A stretch of DNA of 64,000 nucleotides from an uncultured Faecalibacterium sp. (GCA_944385995.1 CALWZL010000004.1:1-64000), one strand, 5' to 3'; positions 29,651-38,463 are shown, counted from the stretch's first letter. Translations and numbers: made by a program. Notes: generated by a model from the sequence alone, not told the origin.

Positions 29651-31405
29651 TTACTGCCCCTTCTTCTGGTACCCGGCCACGAAGGTGCGGGCCAGGTCGA
29701 TGATCTGCTGGCGGTCGTCGTCGGACAGCAGGCCGGTGGAGTCGATCCGCTGGCACAGGGCGGCGTCCTGCTCCTCGAACCAGGTCAGCATCTCGTGCTG
29801 GGCGTCGCTGATGACCTCGGCGGGGATGTTCTCCAGCACATGGTTCAGGGCGGCCACCAGGGTGATGACCTGCTCATGCTGGCTCAGGGGGTGATACTGC
29901 TTCTGACGCAGCAGCCGCATCAGGCCCTGGCCATAGGTCAGCTGGCGCTTGGTGGTCTCGTCCAGATCGCTGGAGAACTGGGTAAAGACCTCCATCTCGC
30001 GGTACTGGGCCAGATCCAGACGCATGGCGCCGGCGGCCTTCTTCATGGCCTTGGTCTGGGCGTCGCCGCCCACACGGGACACCGACAGACCGACGTTGAC
30101 GGCGGGGCGCTGGCCCGAGAAGAACAGGCTGCTCTCCAGGAACAGCTGGCCGTCGGTGATGGAAATGACGTTGGTGGGGATATAAGCGGAGACATCGCCG
30201 GCCTGGGTCTCAATGATGGGCAGGGCGGTCATGCTGCCGCCGCCCTTCTCGTCGGACAGGTGGGCGGAACGCTCCAGCAGACGGCTGTGCAGGTAGAAAA
30301 CGTCGCCGGGGTAAGCCTCACGGCCGGGGCTGCGCTCCAGCAGCAGGGACAGGGCGCGGTAGGCGATGGCGTGCTTGGACAGGTCGTCGTAGACAATCAG
30401 GACATCCCGGCCCTGGTGCATGAAGTACTCGCCCAGGCTGCACCCGGCATAAGGTGCGATGTACTGCAGGGATGCGGAGTCGCTGGCCGAGGCGTTGACC
30501 ACGATGCAGTAGTCCATGGCGCCGCGGCGGCGGAGGTTCTCGGTGAGCAGGGCCACCGAGCTGGCCTTCTGGCCGATGGCGACGTAGATGCAGACCACGT
30601 TCTTGCCCTTCTGGTTCAGGATGGTATCCAGAGCCACGGCGGTCTTGCCGGTCTGACGGTCGCCGATGATTAGTTCACGCTGGCCGCGGCCGATGGGGAA
30701 CAGAGCGTCGATGGCCAGCAGGCCGGTCTCCATGGGCTGGTTGACGGGCTGGCGGTCGATGATGCCGGGGGCCGGGCGCTCGATGGGGTAGTAGGCGTCA
30801 GCCTGGATGGGCTGACCGCCGTCGATGGGCTGGCCCAGGGCGTCCACAACGCGGCCCAGGAAGGCCTCGCCCACCGGCATGCCGGCCACCTTGCCGGTGC
30901 GGCGGACGGGGTCGCCGGCCTCGATGCTGCTGCTGTCGCCGAACAAAACGCAGCACAGCTCGTCGGGGCGCAGCTCCTGCACCATGCCGCGGATGCCGTT
31001 GGCAAAGTCCAGAACTTCGCCGTAGGTGGCATCCTGCAGGCCCGAAATGGTGGCGATGTCATCGCCGACGGTCAGGACGGTGCCGATCTCCTCGGGGCGG
31101 GTGCTGGGGGTCCAGTCGATGACGGTCTGGCGCATCAGGGGCAGCAGGTTGTCCTGACGGACATCCAGGGCGTCGATCTTACGGCGCAGCTGCTCCATAC
31201 GGCCCTTCAGGCTCCAGTCATAGACATCGGTTCCCACTTCCAGGCGGAAACCGCCCTTCAGGCTGGGCGTCTTTTTCCAGGTCAGGGTGATGGTGCGGTC
31301 GGGGTAGGTCCGGGCCAGAAAGTCCTCAAACCGCTTGCGCTGCTCTTCGGTAGGAGCCTCAGGGCTGTACAGGAAGGCAGCGGTGGTTGCTTCAGGATTT
31401 TTCAT
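29651..31405 (-). CDS. atpA: ATP synthase alpha subunit with fused N-terminal delta-like domain
   Basis: The frame has 584 residues; a usual alpha has about 505. Residues from about 86 on are a normal alpha: IGTVLTVGDDIATISGL, Walker A GDRQTGKTA, and the VGLSVSRVGG block. Residues 15-78 instead read like the C-terminal domain of the delta (AtpH) subunit: EEQRKRFEDFLARTYPDRTI..., then PSLKGGFRLEVG and DWSLKGRMEQLRR, as in delta's I-G-G-F-x-x-x-x-G...D-x-S-x-x-x-x-L. No separate atpH lies between atpF and atpA, where it belongs; the delta N-terminal helical domain is absent. The fused domain may bind subunit b directly to alpha. Start ATG 31405 overlaps atpF by 14 bases. Confidence 0.92.
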   Translation of the reverse strand: MKNPEATTAAFLYSPEAPTEEQRKRFEDFLARTYPDRTITLTWKKTPSLKGGFRLEVGTDVYDWSLKGRMEQLRRKIDALDVRQDNLLPLMRQTVIDWTPSTRPEEIGTVLTVGDDIATISGLQDATYGEVLDFANGIRGMVQELRPDELCCVLFGDSSSIEAGDPVRRTGKVAGMPVGEAFLGRVVDALGQPIDGGQPIQADAYYPIERPAPGIIDRQPVNQPMETGLLAIDALFPIGRGQRELIIGDRQTGKTAVALDTILNQKGKNVVCIYVAIGQKASSVALLTENLRRRGAMDYCIVVNASASDSASLQYIAPYAGCSLGEYFMHQGRDVLIVYDDLSKHAIAYRALSLLLERSPGREAYPGDVFYLHSRLLERSAHLSDEKGGGSMTALPIIETQAGDVSAYIPTNVISITDGQLFLESSLFFSGQRPAVNVGLSVSRVGGDAQTKAMKKAAGAMRLDLAQYREMEVFTQFSSDLDETTKRQLTYGQGLMRLLRQKQYHPLSQHEQVITLVAALNHVLENIPAEVISDAQHEMLTWFEEQDAALCQRIDSTGLLSDDDRQQIIDLARTFVAGYQKKGQ

Positions 31406-31892
31406 GATGCTCGTTTCCTTCCTCTGCCAGGTTCAAAAATTCGTCGAAGGCGTCCTTGCTGGACTTGAGGGTCAGCTTGGCAGCGGCAGCCAGAGCCAGC
31501 TCTTTGATTTCCTTCTGGGAATCGGCCACAGCCTTGGTGCGGATGCTCTCGGCGGCCTTCTGGGCGCCGGCCACGATCTGGTCGGCCTGCTCCTGGGCGC
31601 GGTCCAGCTGCTGCTGTGCGGCAGCCTGGGCAATCTTCTGGCTCTCGGCGCGGCGCTGGCGCAGTTCGTCGTCCAGCTTGGCCAGCTGGGCCTGATGCTC
31701 AGCTTCCAGCTTCTCAGCGGCGGCCAGCTTGTCGGCGGCAGCCTTGTCCATCTCAGCGTAGTGAGCGACGCGCTGGTCCATGAACTTCTTGACGGGGGCG
31801 TACAGGATGAAGTACAGGCCGCCCACCAGGATCACGAAGTTCAGCATGTGCAGAAAAATCTGCTGCAGATCAATATTCAAAGGGAGATTCAT
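31392..31892 (-). CDS. atpF: ATP synthase F0 b subunit
   Basis: A 166-residue protein: one N-terminal transmembrane helix (about 12-32, FLHMLNFVILVGGLYFILY), then APVKKFMDQR and a long Ala/Glu/Gln-rich coiled coil to the C-terminus. It is the peripheral stator stalk joining F0 to F1. Its C-terminus would normally bind delta; here its partner is likely the delta-like domain at the N-terminus of alpha. It starts 17 bases after atpE. Confidence 0.92.
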   Translation of the reverse strand: MNLPLNIDLQQIFLHMLNFVILVGGLYFILYAPVKKFMDQRVAHYAEMDKAAADKLAAAEKLEAEHQAQLAKLDDELRQRRAESQKIAQAAAQQQLDRAQEQADQIVAGAQKAAESIRTKAVADSQKEIKELALAAAAKLTLKSSKDAFDEFLNLAEEGNEHHEKS

Positions 31893-31909
31893 TGTGGCAC
31901 CTCCCGCGC

Positions 31910-32290
31910 TTACAGAACGAAGATAATCAGGATGACGACCAGCAGGGCGTAGATGATGGCGGTCTCGATAAAGACCAGGGTCAGCATCATAGAGGTGCGG
32001 ATCTTGCCCTCGGCCTCAGGCTGACGGGCGATGGCTTCCGAGGACTTGGAGCCCAGGATGCCCATGCCCAGAGCGCCGCCGGCAGCGGCCAGACCAACGG
32101 CGATGGCAGAGCCAATGGCCTTGGCGGAAGTGGTGGAAGCATCGGTGGTCTCCTCAGCCTGGGCGGACTGGGTGGTGGCGGGCTCGCTGGAAGCGGGCTC
32201 ATCGGCGAATGCGGGAGCAGCCATGGTCACAACCAGGGCCAGCATGACCAGCAGGACGGAAAGGACTTTCTTAATGTTCATGGTCTTCAT
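31910..32290 (-). CDS. atpE: ATP synthase F0 c subunit with signal peptide
   Basis: A 126-residue precursor, against 75-90 for a usual c subunit. Residues 1-29 form a signal peptide (KKVLSVLLVMLALVVTMAAPAFA, cleavage before D30), followed by an acidic Ser/Thr/Glu-rich linker to about 55. The hairpin follows: helix 1 IGSAIAVGLAAAGGALGMGI, loop ARQPEAEGKI, helix 2 with the ion-carrying E109 in VFIETAIIY. T110 and Y114 match Na+-type ligands, but the helix-1 Gln of Na+ rings is Met (M76 by my alignment), so H+ is more likely. ATG 32290 follows CAGGAGG; the first in-frame codon upstream is not supported. The lone c gene lies between a and b. Confidence 0.92.
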   Translation of the reverse strand: MKTMNIKKVLSVLLVMLALVVTMAAPAFADEPASSEPATTQSAQAEETTDASTTSAKAIGSAIAVGLAAAGGALGMGILGSKSSEAIARQPEAEGKIRTSMMLTLVFIETAIIYALLVVILIIFVL

Positions 32291-32326
32291 GATTTGATTA
32301 ACCTCCTGAGTTGGGACAGAAAACAA

Positions 32327-33169
32327 TCAGGCCGCAATGGCGTTTCTGTCGGTGTTGTTTTTCTTGGCTTTGGGTTTCACCGGCTCGGACACCTCGCCGT
32401 AGTACAGGGCCACCAGCATGGTCAGCACGTAGCTCTGGATCAGGGCATGGAGCATGGTGAACATGACGCCCACAATCACCGGCAGCACATAGCTGAGGGT
32501 GATGTAGTAGTAGACCAGCTCGGTGACCAGCAGACCGCTCAGCAGAGCGCCGAACAGACGGAAGCTCATCGAGATAGGGAGCGAGAACTCCTTGAGGGTG
32601 CGGCCCACGCCGCGAATGCCCACAGCGCTCACGCCGCCCGACATGATGAACAGGTAGGACAGCACGCCCATGGCGATGGCGCCGTTGACATCCGACAGGG
32701 GAGCGGGCAGGGCCATCGAGTTGCCTGCGGTGGTCACCACCTGCACGCCGAACAGTTCAAACAGGGTGCTGACAAAGATATAGGAACCTGCGCCGAAGAG
32801 GTAGGGTCCCAGCACCTTGTTGTGGTGGGGGCTGTTCTTCTCGGCCATCCCGCGGAAGGTATCCACCCACAGCTCGATCAGCATCTGCAGCTTGCCGGGG
32901 ACCTCCTTGAAATGGGGCACTGCGAAGATTCGCAGGCAGACAGCCAGTACCAGCAGTACGACCGTCACCACATAGGCCGAGATCAGCCCGGGGTTAACGT
33001 CCATGATCCCGAAAAGGCTCACCTGGCCGGTTTCGTGCAGCACGGCATCCCGCATCACTGCCTTGACGCTTTCGCTCTCTCCGCCGGAATTCCCGGTCAG
33101 GACAGAGGCAGCTGCCAGCACCACGATCAGGACGAGCCACAGGATAAGACTCCGCTTATTCTGTTTCAT
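32327..33169 (-). CDS. atpB: ATP synthase F0 a subunit
   Basis: A 280-residue polytopic protein with six or so membrane segments. The essential Arg is in SMSFRLFGALLSGLL; family members usually read LRLFGN at this place, so N is replaced by A here. The C-terminal helix VLPVIVGVMFTMLHALIQSYVLTML carries the conserved Q. With the c ring it forms the ion channel. Start ATG 33169 is chosen, since AAAGGAG lies 13 bases before it; a TTG at 33196 is a weaker option. First gene of the operon; no atpI is seen. Confidence 0.93.
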   Translation of the reverse strand: MKQNKRSLILWLVLIVVLAAASVLTGNSGGESESVKAVMRDAVLHETGQVSLFGIMDVNPGLISAYVVTVVLLVLAVCLRIFAVPHFKEVPGKLQMLIELWVDTFRGMAEKNSPHHNKVLGPYLFGAGSYIFVSTLFELFGVQVVTTAGNSMALPAPLSDVNGAIAMGVLSYLFIMSGGVSAVGIRGVGRTLKEFSLPISMSFRLFGALLSGLLVTELVYYYITLSYVLPVIVGVMFTMLHALIQSYVLTMLVALYYGEVSEPVKPKAKKNNTDRNAIAA

Positions 33170-33303
33170 GGTTTTGGAAAGACTCCTTTCATCCAACGAT
33201 TTTCAACCTGCCCTGCCCGGCTGCCCTGGGTGAACGGCCGGGCCTTGACATCCGCATATCCTGCCGGGACACACGGGTCAAATTGCAATTTTGGGTCGAG
33301 CGT

Positions 33304-33332
33304 ATTATACTATTTATAGTGAAAATTGTAAA
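33304..33332 (-). promoter_or_regulatory. Promoter of the ATP synthase operon
   Basis: TTTACA (33332-33327), spacer 17, TATAAT (33309-33304) on the minus strand. The leader of about 130 bases contains a GC hairpin GCCCGGC...GCCGGGC near 33206-33236. The LysR gene starts divergently at 33412. Confidence 0.78.
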
Positions 33333-33411
33333 ATATCTTGTTAATATGCTGGTAATACATTTTTTGTATGACAAATAGAGCACAATTCATAAAAAATAAG
33401 GGAAATTTTCT

Positions 33412-34302
33412 ATGACGATCAACTACGATTATTACCGGATTTTCTATGCAGTAGCCCAGTGCCGGAGCTTTACAAGGGCGGCGGAGGTGCTGAAAAACAA
33501 TCAGCCCAACATCACCCGCTGCATGAAGAATCTGGAGCAGGAGCTGGGCTGCAAGCTGTTCCACCGGTCCAACCGTGGCATCACCCTGACGCCGGAGGGG
33601 CAGCGGCTGTACCGGCGGGTAGCGGCGGCGGTGGAGGAGCTCCAGCTGGGGGAGGAGGAGATCCGGCAGGATGGCAGCCTGGAGAGCGGGACCCTGTCTA
33701 TCAGTGCCAGCGAAGCGGCCCTGCATATGGTGCTGCTGGACAAGCTGTCGGCCTTCCGGGTCCAGTATCCGGGGGTCCACCTGCGGATCACCAACGAAAC
33801 CACCCCCCAGGCCATCGAGCGGCTGCGGAACGGGGAGAGCGACTTTGCGGTGATTACCGCCCCCCAGATCACCGACCGGACCCTCCAGCAGACCGAACTG
33901 CTGCGGTTCCGGGAGGTGCCGGTCTGCGGCCCCGCCTACAGCGAAATTGCCACCCGGCGGTGCACCCTGGCCGATCTGGCCCGGTATCCCCTGGTGTGTA
34001 TTGGCCAGGACACCAGCACCTATGCTTTTTATCAGAGCTTTTTCACCTCCAACGGAGTCACCTTTCGGGCGGATGTGGAAGCGGCCACCATGGACCAGAT
34101 TCTCCCCATGATCGAGCACGGGCTGGGGATCGGCTTTTACCCCGAAAAGCTGGTGGCTCCCAAGATTGCCCGGGGAGAGCTGTTCTGCATTCCCCTGGAC
34201 TTGTCAGTCCCCGAGCGGGCCATCACCCTGGTGGAAGATATCAGCCGCCCCCGCAGCACCGCCATGAAGGCCATCCGGGAGATGATCTGCGGCAAGGGCT
34301 GA
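33412..34302 (+). CDS. LysR-family transcriptional regulator
   Basis: A 296-residue protein. Residues 1-62 form the winged helix (FYAVAQCRSFTRAAEVLKNNQPNITRCMKNLEQELG...LFHRSNRGITLTPEG). Residues 90-290 form the co-inducer domain. It is transcribed away from the ATP synthase operon with their starts about 240 bases apart, so it could act on that promoter or on itself; no palindromic T-N11-A site was clearly picked out. The ligand is unknown. Confidence 0.9.
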   Translation: MTINYDYYRIFYAVAQCRSFTRAAEVLKNNQPNITRCMKNLEQELGCKLFHRSNRGITLTPEGQRLYRRVAAAVEELQLGEEEIRQDGSLESGTLSISASEAALHMVLLDKLSAFRVQYPGVHLRITNETTPQAIERLRNGESDFAVITAPQITDRTLQQTELLRFREVPVCGPAYSEIATRRCTLADLARYPLVCIGQDTSTYAFYQSFFTSNGVTFRADVEAATMDQILPMIEHGLGIGFYPEKLVAPKIARGELFCIPLDLSVPERAITLVEDISRPRSTAMKAIREMICGKG

Positions 34303-34407
34303 GGGCTCTTGCAGCGAGATGAAATCAAAATCCACCATGATGCAGCCCAATGGTTGAAAATCCGGCGCAGCAGCTGACACCCAACAAAAAACAAGGAGGA
34401 ATGAACG

Positions 34408-34698
34408 ATGTACAAACTGTGGGTTCCGGCGTTTCTTCTCTGGAGCTTTGCCGCCGTCTGGCTGGGCAGCAGCGCGCGGGTCATCCCCGAGAGCCACGCC
34501 CTCTATGTGTGGGGCGCGCTGGTCTGTGCCTTTGGCCTGGCGGTCCTCTGCTTTGGGCTGATGTACCAGACGGCCCGGCAGCAAAAGGACGGCCGGGCGA
34601 AGGGCTTCTGCCTTTTGTATCTGGGCCTGACGGTGGTCATGCTGGCGGCGGCTATTATCATCGGCCGACTGCCCGCGGATTTTGTCCTGGTGGGCTAA
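34408..34698 (+). CDS. Small three-helix membrane protein
   Basis: A 96-residue protein with hydrophobic segments at about 5-22, 33-52 and 66-86 and basic loop QTARQQKDGRAKG. ATG follows AAGGAGGAATG. No family is recognised. It follows the LysR gene by about 105 bases in the same direction and ends at a bidirectional terminator. Confidence 0.7.
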   Translation: MYKLWVPAFLLWSFAAVWLGSSARVIPESHALYVWGALVCAFGLAVLCFGLMYQTARQQKDGRAKGFCLLYLGLTVVMLAAAIIIGRLPADFVLVG

Positions 34699-34712
34699 CG
34701 AGAAACCAAAAA

Positions 34713-34742
34713 CCCCCGCTGTCCCGAAAAAGACAGCGGGGG
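34713..34742. terminator. Bidirectional terminator, membrane protein / pyrI
   Basis: Stem CCCCCGCTGTC / GACAGCGGGGG with A-run on the left (TTTTT for the minus strand) and GTTTT on the right. Confidence 0.85.
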
Positions 34743-34768
34743 CATTGTTTTGCCTGGAAAAAGGGTGT

Positions 34769-35206
34769 TTAGTCGCGGTTGACCTGCAGCTCCTGCTCGC
34801 AGTAGATGCAGCGGTACTTCCCGTTGGCGCTCAGCTCAAAGATCTGGTCGCACTCCTCCTCGATGGTGGAGATGCAGCGGGGATTGCGGCACCGGACGAT
34901 GTTGACCAGACGGCGGGGCGGCTGGGGTTTTTCCTTCTTCACCGGCTTGCCGTCCTGGATGGTGGTGACGGTGATGTTGGGGTCCAGGTAGGCCAGCACG
35001 TCCAGGTTCAGCCAGGAGGAATCCCCCTCCACCTTGATGATGTCCTTGCGGCCGGTGGGGGACTTGTGGGACCGGGCGTTCTGGATCAGGGCCACGCTGG
35101 CGGTGCGGTTGCTCTTGATGCCCAGCAGGTCCATCAGGCCCACGGCGGTGCCGGCCTTGATGTGATCGATTACAATGCCGTTCTGAATCTCGTCAATGTT
35201 CAGCAT
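34769..35206 (-). CDS. pyrI: Aspartate carbamoyltransferase regulatory subunit
   Basis: A 145-residue protein. The N-terminal allosteric domain (IDHIKAGTAVGLMDLLGI) binds nucleotides; the zinc domain has C-x4-C in CRNPRC and C-x2-C in CIYC. It gives feedback control by CTP/UTP and ATP to PyrB. The start lies one base after the pyrB stop; the GGAGGG in the end of pyrB serves as its ribosome site. Confidence 0.95.
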   Translation of the reverse strand: MLNIDEIQNGIVIDHIKAGTAVGLMDLLGIKSNRTASVALIQNARSHKSPTGRKDIIKVEGDSSWLNLDVLAYLDPNITVTTIQDGKPVKKEKPQPPRRLVNIVRCRNPRCISTIEEECDQIFELSANGKYRCIYCEQELQVNRD

Positions 35207-35207
35207 A

Positions 35208-36149
35208 TCAGATGCCCTCCTTCGGTGCTTTGGGGTCGGCCAGACCCAGCAGAGTCATAATCAGTGCCATGCGGACGTAGACGCCGTTCTGCACCTGCTC
35301 AAAGTAGGCGGCGCGGGGGTCATCGTCCACGTCGAGGGCGATCTCGTTGACGCGGGGCAGGGGATGGAGGACCGCCATGTCGGGCTTGGCCAGGGCCATC
35401 TTTTCCCGGGTGAGGATGTAGCTGTTTTTCAACCGGATGTAGTCCTCCTCGTTGAAGAAACGCTCCCGCTGGACGCGGGTCATATAGAGGATGTCCAGAC
35501 CTGGCATCGATTCCTCCAGGCTGCGGGTCTCGGCATAGGGAATGTCGCTGCCCTCCAGCACGTCGGTGATGATGTAGTCGGGCACCCGGAGTTCCTCGGG
35601 GCTGATGAGAACAAACCGCACTCCCTCATAGCGGACCATGGTCTTGATGAGGGAGTGGACGGTGCGGCCGAACTTCAGGTCGCCGCACAGGCCGATGGTC
35701 AGACCGTTCAGGGTGCCCTTGCGGCTGCGGATGGTCATCAGGTCGGTGAGGGTCTGGGTGGGGTGCTGATGGCCGCCGTCGCCGGCGTTGATGACCGGGA
35801 TGCGGGAGTAGCGGCTGGCCCGCAGGGGAGCGCCCTCCTTGGGATGGCGCATGGCCACGATGTCGGCATAGCAGGACACCACCCGGATGGTGTCGGCCAC
35901 GCTCTCACCCTTGGACGCGCTGGAAACATTCTCACTGGGGAAGCCCAGGACATGGCCGCCCAGGTTGAGCATGGCGGCCTCGAAGGACAGGCGGGTGCGG
36001 GTGGAGGGCTCGTAGAACAGGGTGGCCAGTTTCTTGTACCGGGCCACGTCCCGGTAAGCGGCGGGGTCCTCCCGGATGCGGCTGGCCAGGTCGAGCAGGG
36101 CGTCGGTCTCTTCGCGGGTGAAATCAAGCGGATCAATCAGATGACGCAT
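35208..36149 (-). CDS. pyrB: Aspartate carbamoyltransferase catalytic subunit
   Basis: A 313-residue enzyme that joins carbamoyl phosphate and aspartate in pyrimidine synthesis. STRTRLSFE at 49-57 binds carbamoyl phosphate, [10 protein letters not shown] is the catalytic/aspartate-side loop, and HPLPRVNEI is the C-terminal block. Start follows AAGGAGG. It is downstream of the GntR gene by 15 bases and upstream of pyrI, so all three appear to form one operon. Confidence 0.96.
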   Translation of the reverse strand: MRHLIDPLDFTREETDALLDLASRIREDPAAYRDVARYKKLATLFYEPSTRTRLSFEAAMLNLGGHVLGFPSENVSSASKGESVADTIRVVSCYADIVAMRHPKEGAPLRASRYSRIPVINAGDGGHQHPTQTLTDLMTIRSRKGTLNGLTIGLCGDLKFGRTVHSLIKTMVRYEGVRFVLISPEELRVPDYIITDVLEGSDIPYAETRSLEESMPGLDILYMTRVQRERFFNEEDYIRLKNSYILTREKMALAKPDMAVLHPLPRVNEIALDVDDDPRAAYFEQVQNGVYVRMALIMTLLGLADPKAPKEGI

Positions 36150-36164
36150 GGGCAGTTTGCCTCC

Positions 36165-36920
36165 TTATAACAGCTTGCGTAAGATGGAAAAATCAAAGAA
36201 GTTGGTGTAATAGCTGAATGCACGCAGGACAGGCCGGCACAGACGGGTGTAGCATACCTCGTCCAGCAGCAGCATGGCCTCGCCGGGCGCCAGACGCATG
36301 GCGGCGCGGATGGCGTCGTCTCCGCAGCTGGCCTTGATGTGGGCCACGGTGGAGGACACCTGCTGACCGCAGATCTGGTCCAGCACATCGAAAATGGACC
36401 CGGCCAGATCCAGGCGGGTGTAGTCCCGCCCGCCCAGCAGGGATTTGGGCAGGTAGTTGATGGAATAGATGACGGGGGTGGAATCAGCCAGCACCCGCTT
36501 GCGGATGCAGATGAGTTCGGCCCCGGGTTCCAGCCCCAGGCTGTGGGCCAGGTCCTCGCTGGCCCGTGTGGATTGAATCTGGATGCCGTCGGCGTGGGGA
36601 TAGCTGCCGAATGAGCGGATCAGAGGGTAGTATTCCAGTTTTTGATCCAGTCTGCTGCGCAGGGTGAGAACGGCGCGGTTGACCACCGTACCGATCCCAC
36701 GGACCCGCTCCACATAGCCGGCCCGCTCCATGGTGCTGAGGGCGTCCCGGATCACCGTCCGGCTGACGCCCAGTTCGGCGGCCAGGTCCAGCTCTGCGGG
36801 CAGGCGGTCGGCGCCGGCGTAATGACCGGTCCGCAGTTCCTCCAGCAGCTGAGCGACCACGCGGTCGCTGATCACCGTTCCGCCCAGGCGGCCCGATGTG
36901 TCAGGGGTGGGTTCCTTCAT
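36165..36920 (-). CDS. GntR-family regulator with UTRA-like domain
   Basis: A 251-residue protein. Residues about 15-80 form the GntR winged helix (RLPAELDLAAELGVSRTVIRDALSTMERAGYV, then RGIGTVV). The remainder resembles the UTRA/HutC effector domain (ICIRKRVLADSTPVIYSINYLPK; FDVLDQICG; DEVCYT). ATG 36920 is chosen, with GGAAAGGAAGG upstream. It is the first gene before pyrBI, which is unusual: pyrBI is normally controlled by PyrR, attenuation or PyrI feedback. It may sense a pyrimidine-related molecule and repress itself and pyrBI through the inverted repeat over its promoter. That role is inference. Confidence 0.85.
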   Translation of the reverse strand: MKEPTPDTSGRLGGTVISDRVVAQLLEELRTGHYAGADRLPAELDLAAELGVSRTVIRDALSTMERAGYVERVRGIGTVVNRAVLTLRSRLDQKLEYYPLIRSFGSYPHADGIQIQSTRASEDLAHSLGLEPGAELICIRKRVLADSTPVIYSINYLPKSLLGGRDYTRLDLAGSIFDVLDQICGQQVSSTVAHIKASCGDDAIRAAMRLAPGEAMLLLDEVCYTRLCRPVLRAFSYYTNFFDFSILRKLL

Positions 36921-36970
36921 GGTGATGCCTTCCTTTCCCCGCCGTACAGGCGGCGGGCTCCGCATAATTT

Positions 36971-37007
36971 GGTTTTAGTATACCATATTTTGACAGGATT
37001 TAAAACC
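36971..37007 (-). promoter_or_regulatory. Promoter and candidate GntR operator of the pyrBI operon
   Basis: Minus strand -35 TTTAAA (37004-36999), spacer 16, TATACT (36982-36977) with upstream TG. The promoter is flanked by an inverted repeat GGTTTTA (37007-37001 as read on the minus strand) and TAAAACC (36977-36971), separated by 23 bases, so a dimer bound there would cover the promoter. Confidence 0.6.
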
Positions 37008-37075
37008 AGGTTTCTACTGGAAACACAAAAGCTGCAATCCCCGCCGGACAGGAAGCAAACCGGGAACCGGCCCGC

Positions 37076-37114
37076 AAAAGCGCCCCGTTCCTGTGGCTGG
37101 CAGGCGCGGGGCGC
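37076..37114 (-). terminator. Intrinsic terminator of pepT
   Basis: Minus-strand stem GCGCCCCG / CGGGGCGC followed by TTTT. Confidence 0.78.
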
Positions 37115-37122
37115 TGAATTTT

Positions 37123-38349
37123 TTACTTGGTAAAGTTGGAATAGAGGCCGATGATGTTGAGCAGAACCTCGGTGGCCTTGTCCATCCGCTCGGCGGTGGT
37201 GCACTCGAAGACCCCGTGGAAATTGAAGCCGCCGGTGCCCAGGTTGGGGCAGGGCAGGCCCTTCCAGCTCAGGACAGCGCCGTCGGTGCCGCCGCGGACC
37301 GGGATTTCCTCGGGGTCCAGACCGGCCATCCGAATGGCGGTGCGGGCGGTCTCCACCAGATGGAAATGGGGCTTGATCTTCTCGATCATATTGCGGTAGC
37401 CGTCCTTGATCTCGACGGTGACGGTGCCCGCGCCGTAACGGCTGTTGAGCCATGCGGCAATCTGGAGCAGCTCGCTCTTTTTGTACTCCAGACAGGCGGC
37501 GTCGTGGTCCCGCAGGATATAGCCCAGCTTGGCCTCGTTGACATCGCCGTACATCTGGCACAGGTGATAGAAGCCCTGGCGGCCCTCGGTGGTCTCGGGA
37601 CGGGCCATCAGGGGGAGAGCCATATGGAACTCCATGGCCACGTTGGAGGCGTTAATCATGGTATTCTTGGCGCTGCCGGGGTGAACCGACAGGCCCCGGA
37701 TGGTGACGGTGGCCGAAGCGGCGTTGAAGTTCTCGTACTCGATGCCGCCCACGTCGCCGCCGTCCACCGTGTAGGCGAAGTCAGCGCCGAACCGGGGAAT
37801 GTCGAACAGGTCGGCGCCCTCGCCGATCTCCTCATCGGGGGTGAAGGCAATGCAGAGCTTGCCGTGGGGGGTGCCCTCCCGCAGGACCGTTTCCGCGGCG
37901 GTGAGGATTTCGGCCACGCCCGACTTGTCGTCGGCGCCCAGCAGGGTGGTGCCGTCCGAGGTGATGAGGGTTTCGCCCTTCATGGAGGCCAGGAAGGGGA
38001 AGGTGGAGACTTTCAGCACCGCACCGGTGCCGGGCAGGACCACATCCTTGCCGTCGTAGTTCTCATGGATCACCGGCTGGACGTTTTCGCCCGGGGCATC
38101 GGGGGCGGTGTCCATGTGGGCGATCAGGCCCAGGGCCGGCCGGCCCTCGCAGCCGGGGGTGGCGGGAATGGTCCCGTATACATAGCAGTGCTCATCCACA
38201 GCGGCATCTTCGATGCCCATCTCTTTCATCTCGTCCACCAGCAGACGGGCCAGATCAAACTGGCGTTCGCTGGAGGGATGGGTCCCCGAGGCGGGGTCCG
38301 AGGTGGTATACACTCTGGCGTACCGCAGAAGGCGTTCGTAAGCGCGCAT
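37123..38349 (-). CDS. pepT: Peptidase T (tripeptide aminopeptidase)
   Basis: A 408-residue M20 metallopeptidase, the normal PepT size. Zinc ligands and catalytic residues appear in AHMDTAPD (H78, D80), LLGADDKSG, FTPDEEIGEG and the late GGFNFHG. It removes the N-terminal residue from tripeptides in the cytoplasm. ATG 38349 follows AAAGGAGA; upstream codons in the frame lie beyond the promoter region and are not supported. It may use peptides taken up by the Opp system further right. Confidence 0.93.
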   Translation of the reverse strand: MRAYERLLRYARVYTTSDPASGTHPSSERQFDLARLLVDEMKEMGIEDAAVDEHCYVYGTIPATPGCEGRPALGLIAHMDTAPDAPGENVQPVIHENYDGKDVVLPGTGAVLKVSTFPFLASMKGETLITSDGTTLLGADDKSGVAEILTAAETVLREGTPHGKLCIAFTPDEEIGEGADLFDIPRFGADFAYTVDGGDVGGIEYENFNAASATVTIRGLSVHPGSAKNTMINASNVAMEFHMALPLMARPETTEGRQGFYHLCQMYGDVNEAKLGYILRDHDAACLEYKKSELLQIAAWLNSRYGAGTVTVEIKDGYRNMIEKIKPHFHLVETARTAIRMAGLDPEEIPVRGGTDGAVLSWKGLPCPNLGTGGFNFHGVFECTTAERMDKATEVLLNIIGLYSNFTK

Positions 38350-38434
38350 AACAGATCTCCTTTCAGCCGTCCGGCCCGGAGGGCTTCCGGGCCCAGACCA
38401 GGGCGGCGGTGCAGTTTGGATTGGTCTGTTTCTT

Positions 38435-38463
38435 AGCATACTCCATTTTTCGCCCATTTACAA
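38435..38463 (-). promoter_or_regulatory. Promoter of pepT
   Basis: TTGTAA (38463-38458), spacer 17, TATGCT (38440-38435) on the minus strand. Confidence 0.65.

Noticed and set aside
31910..32290. Na+-driven ATP synthase call from the E-T...Y motif of the c subunit
   Set aside because: The helix-1 Gln ligand is Met in the alignment, so the full Na+ signature is not met.
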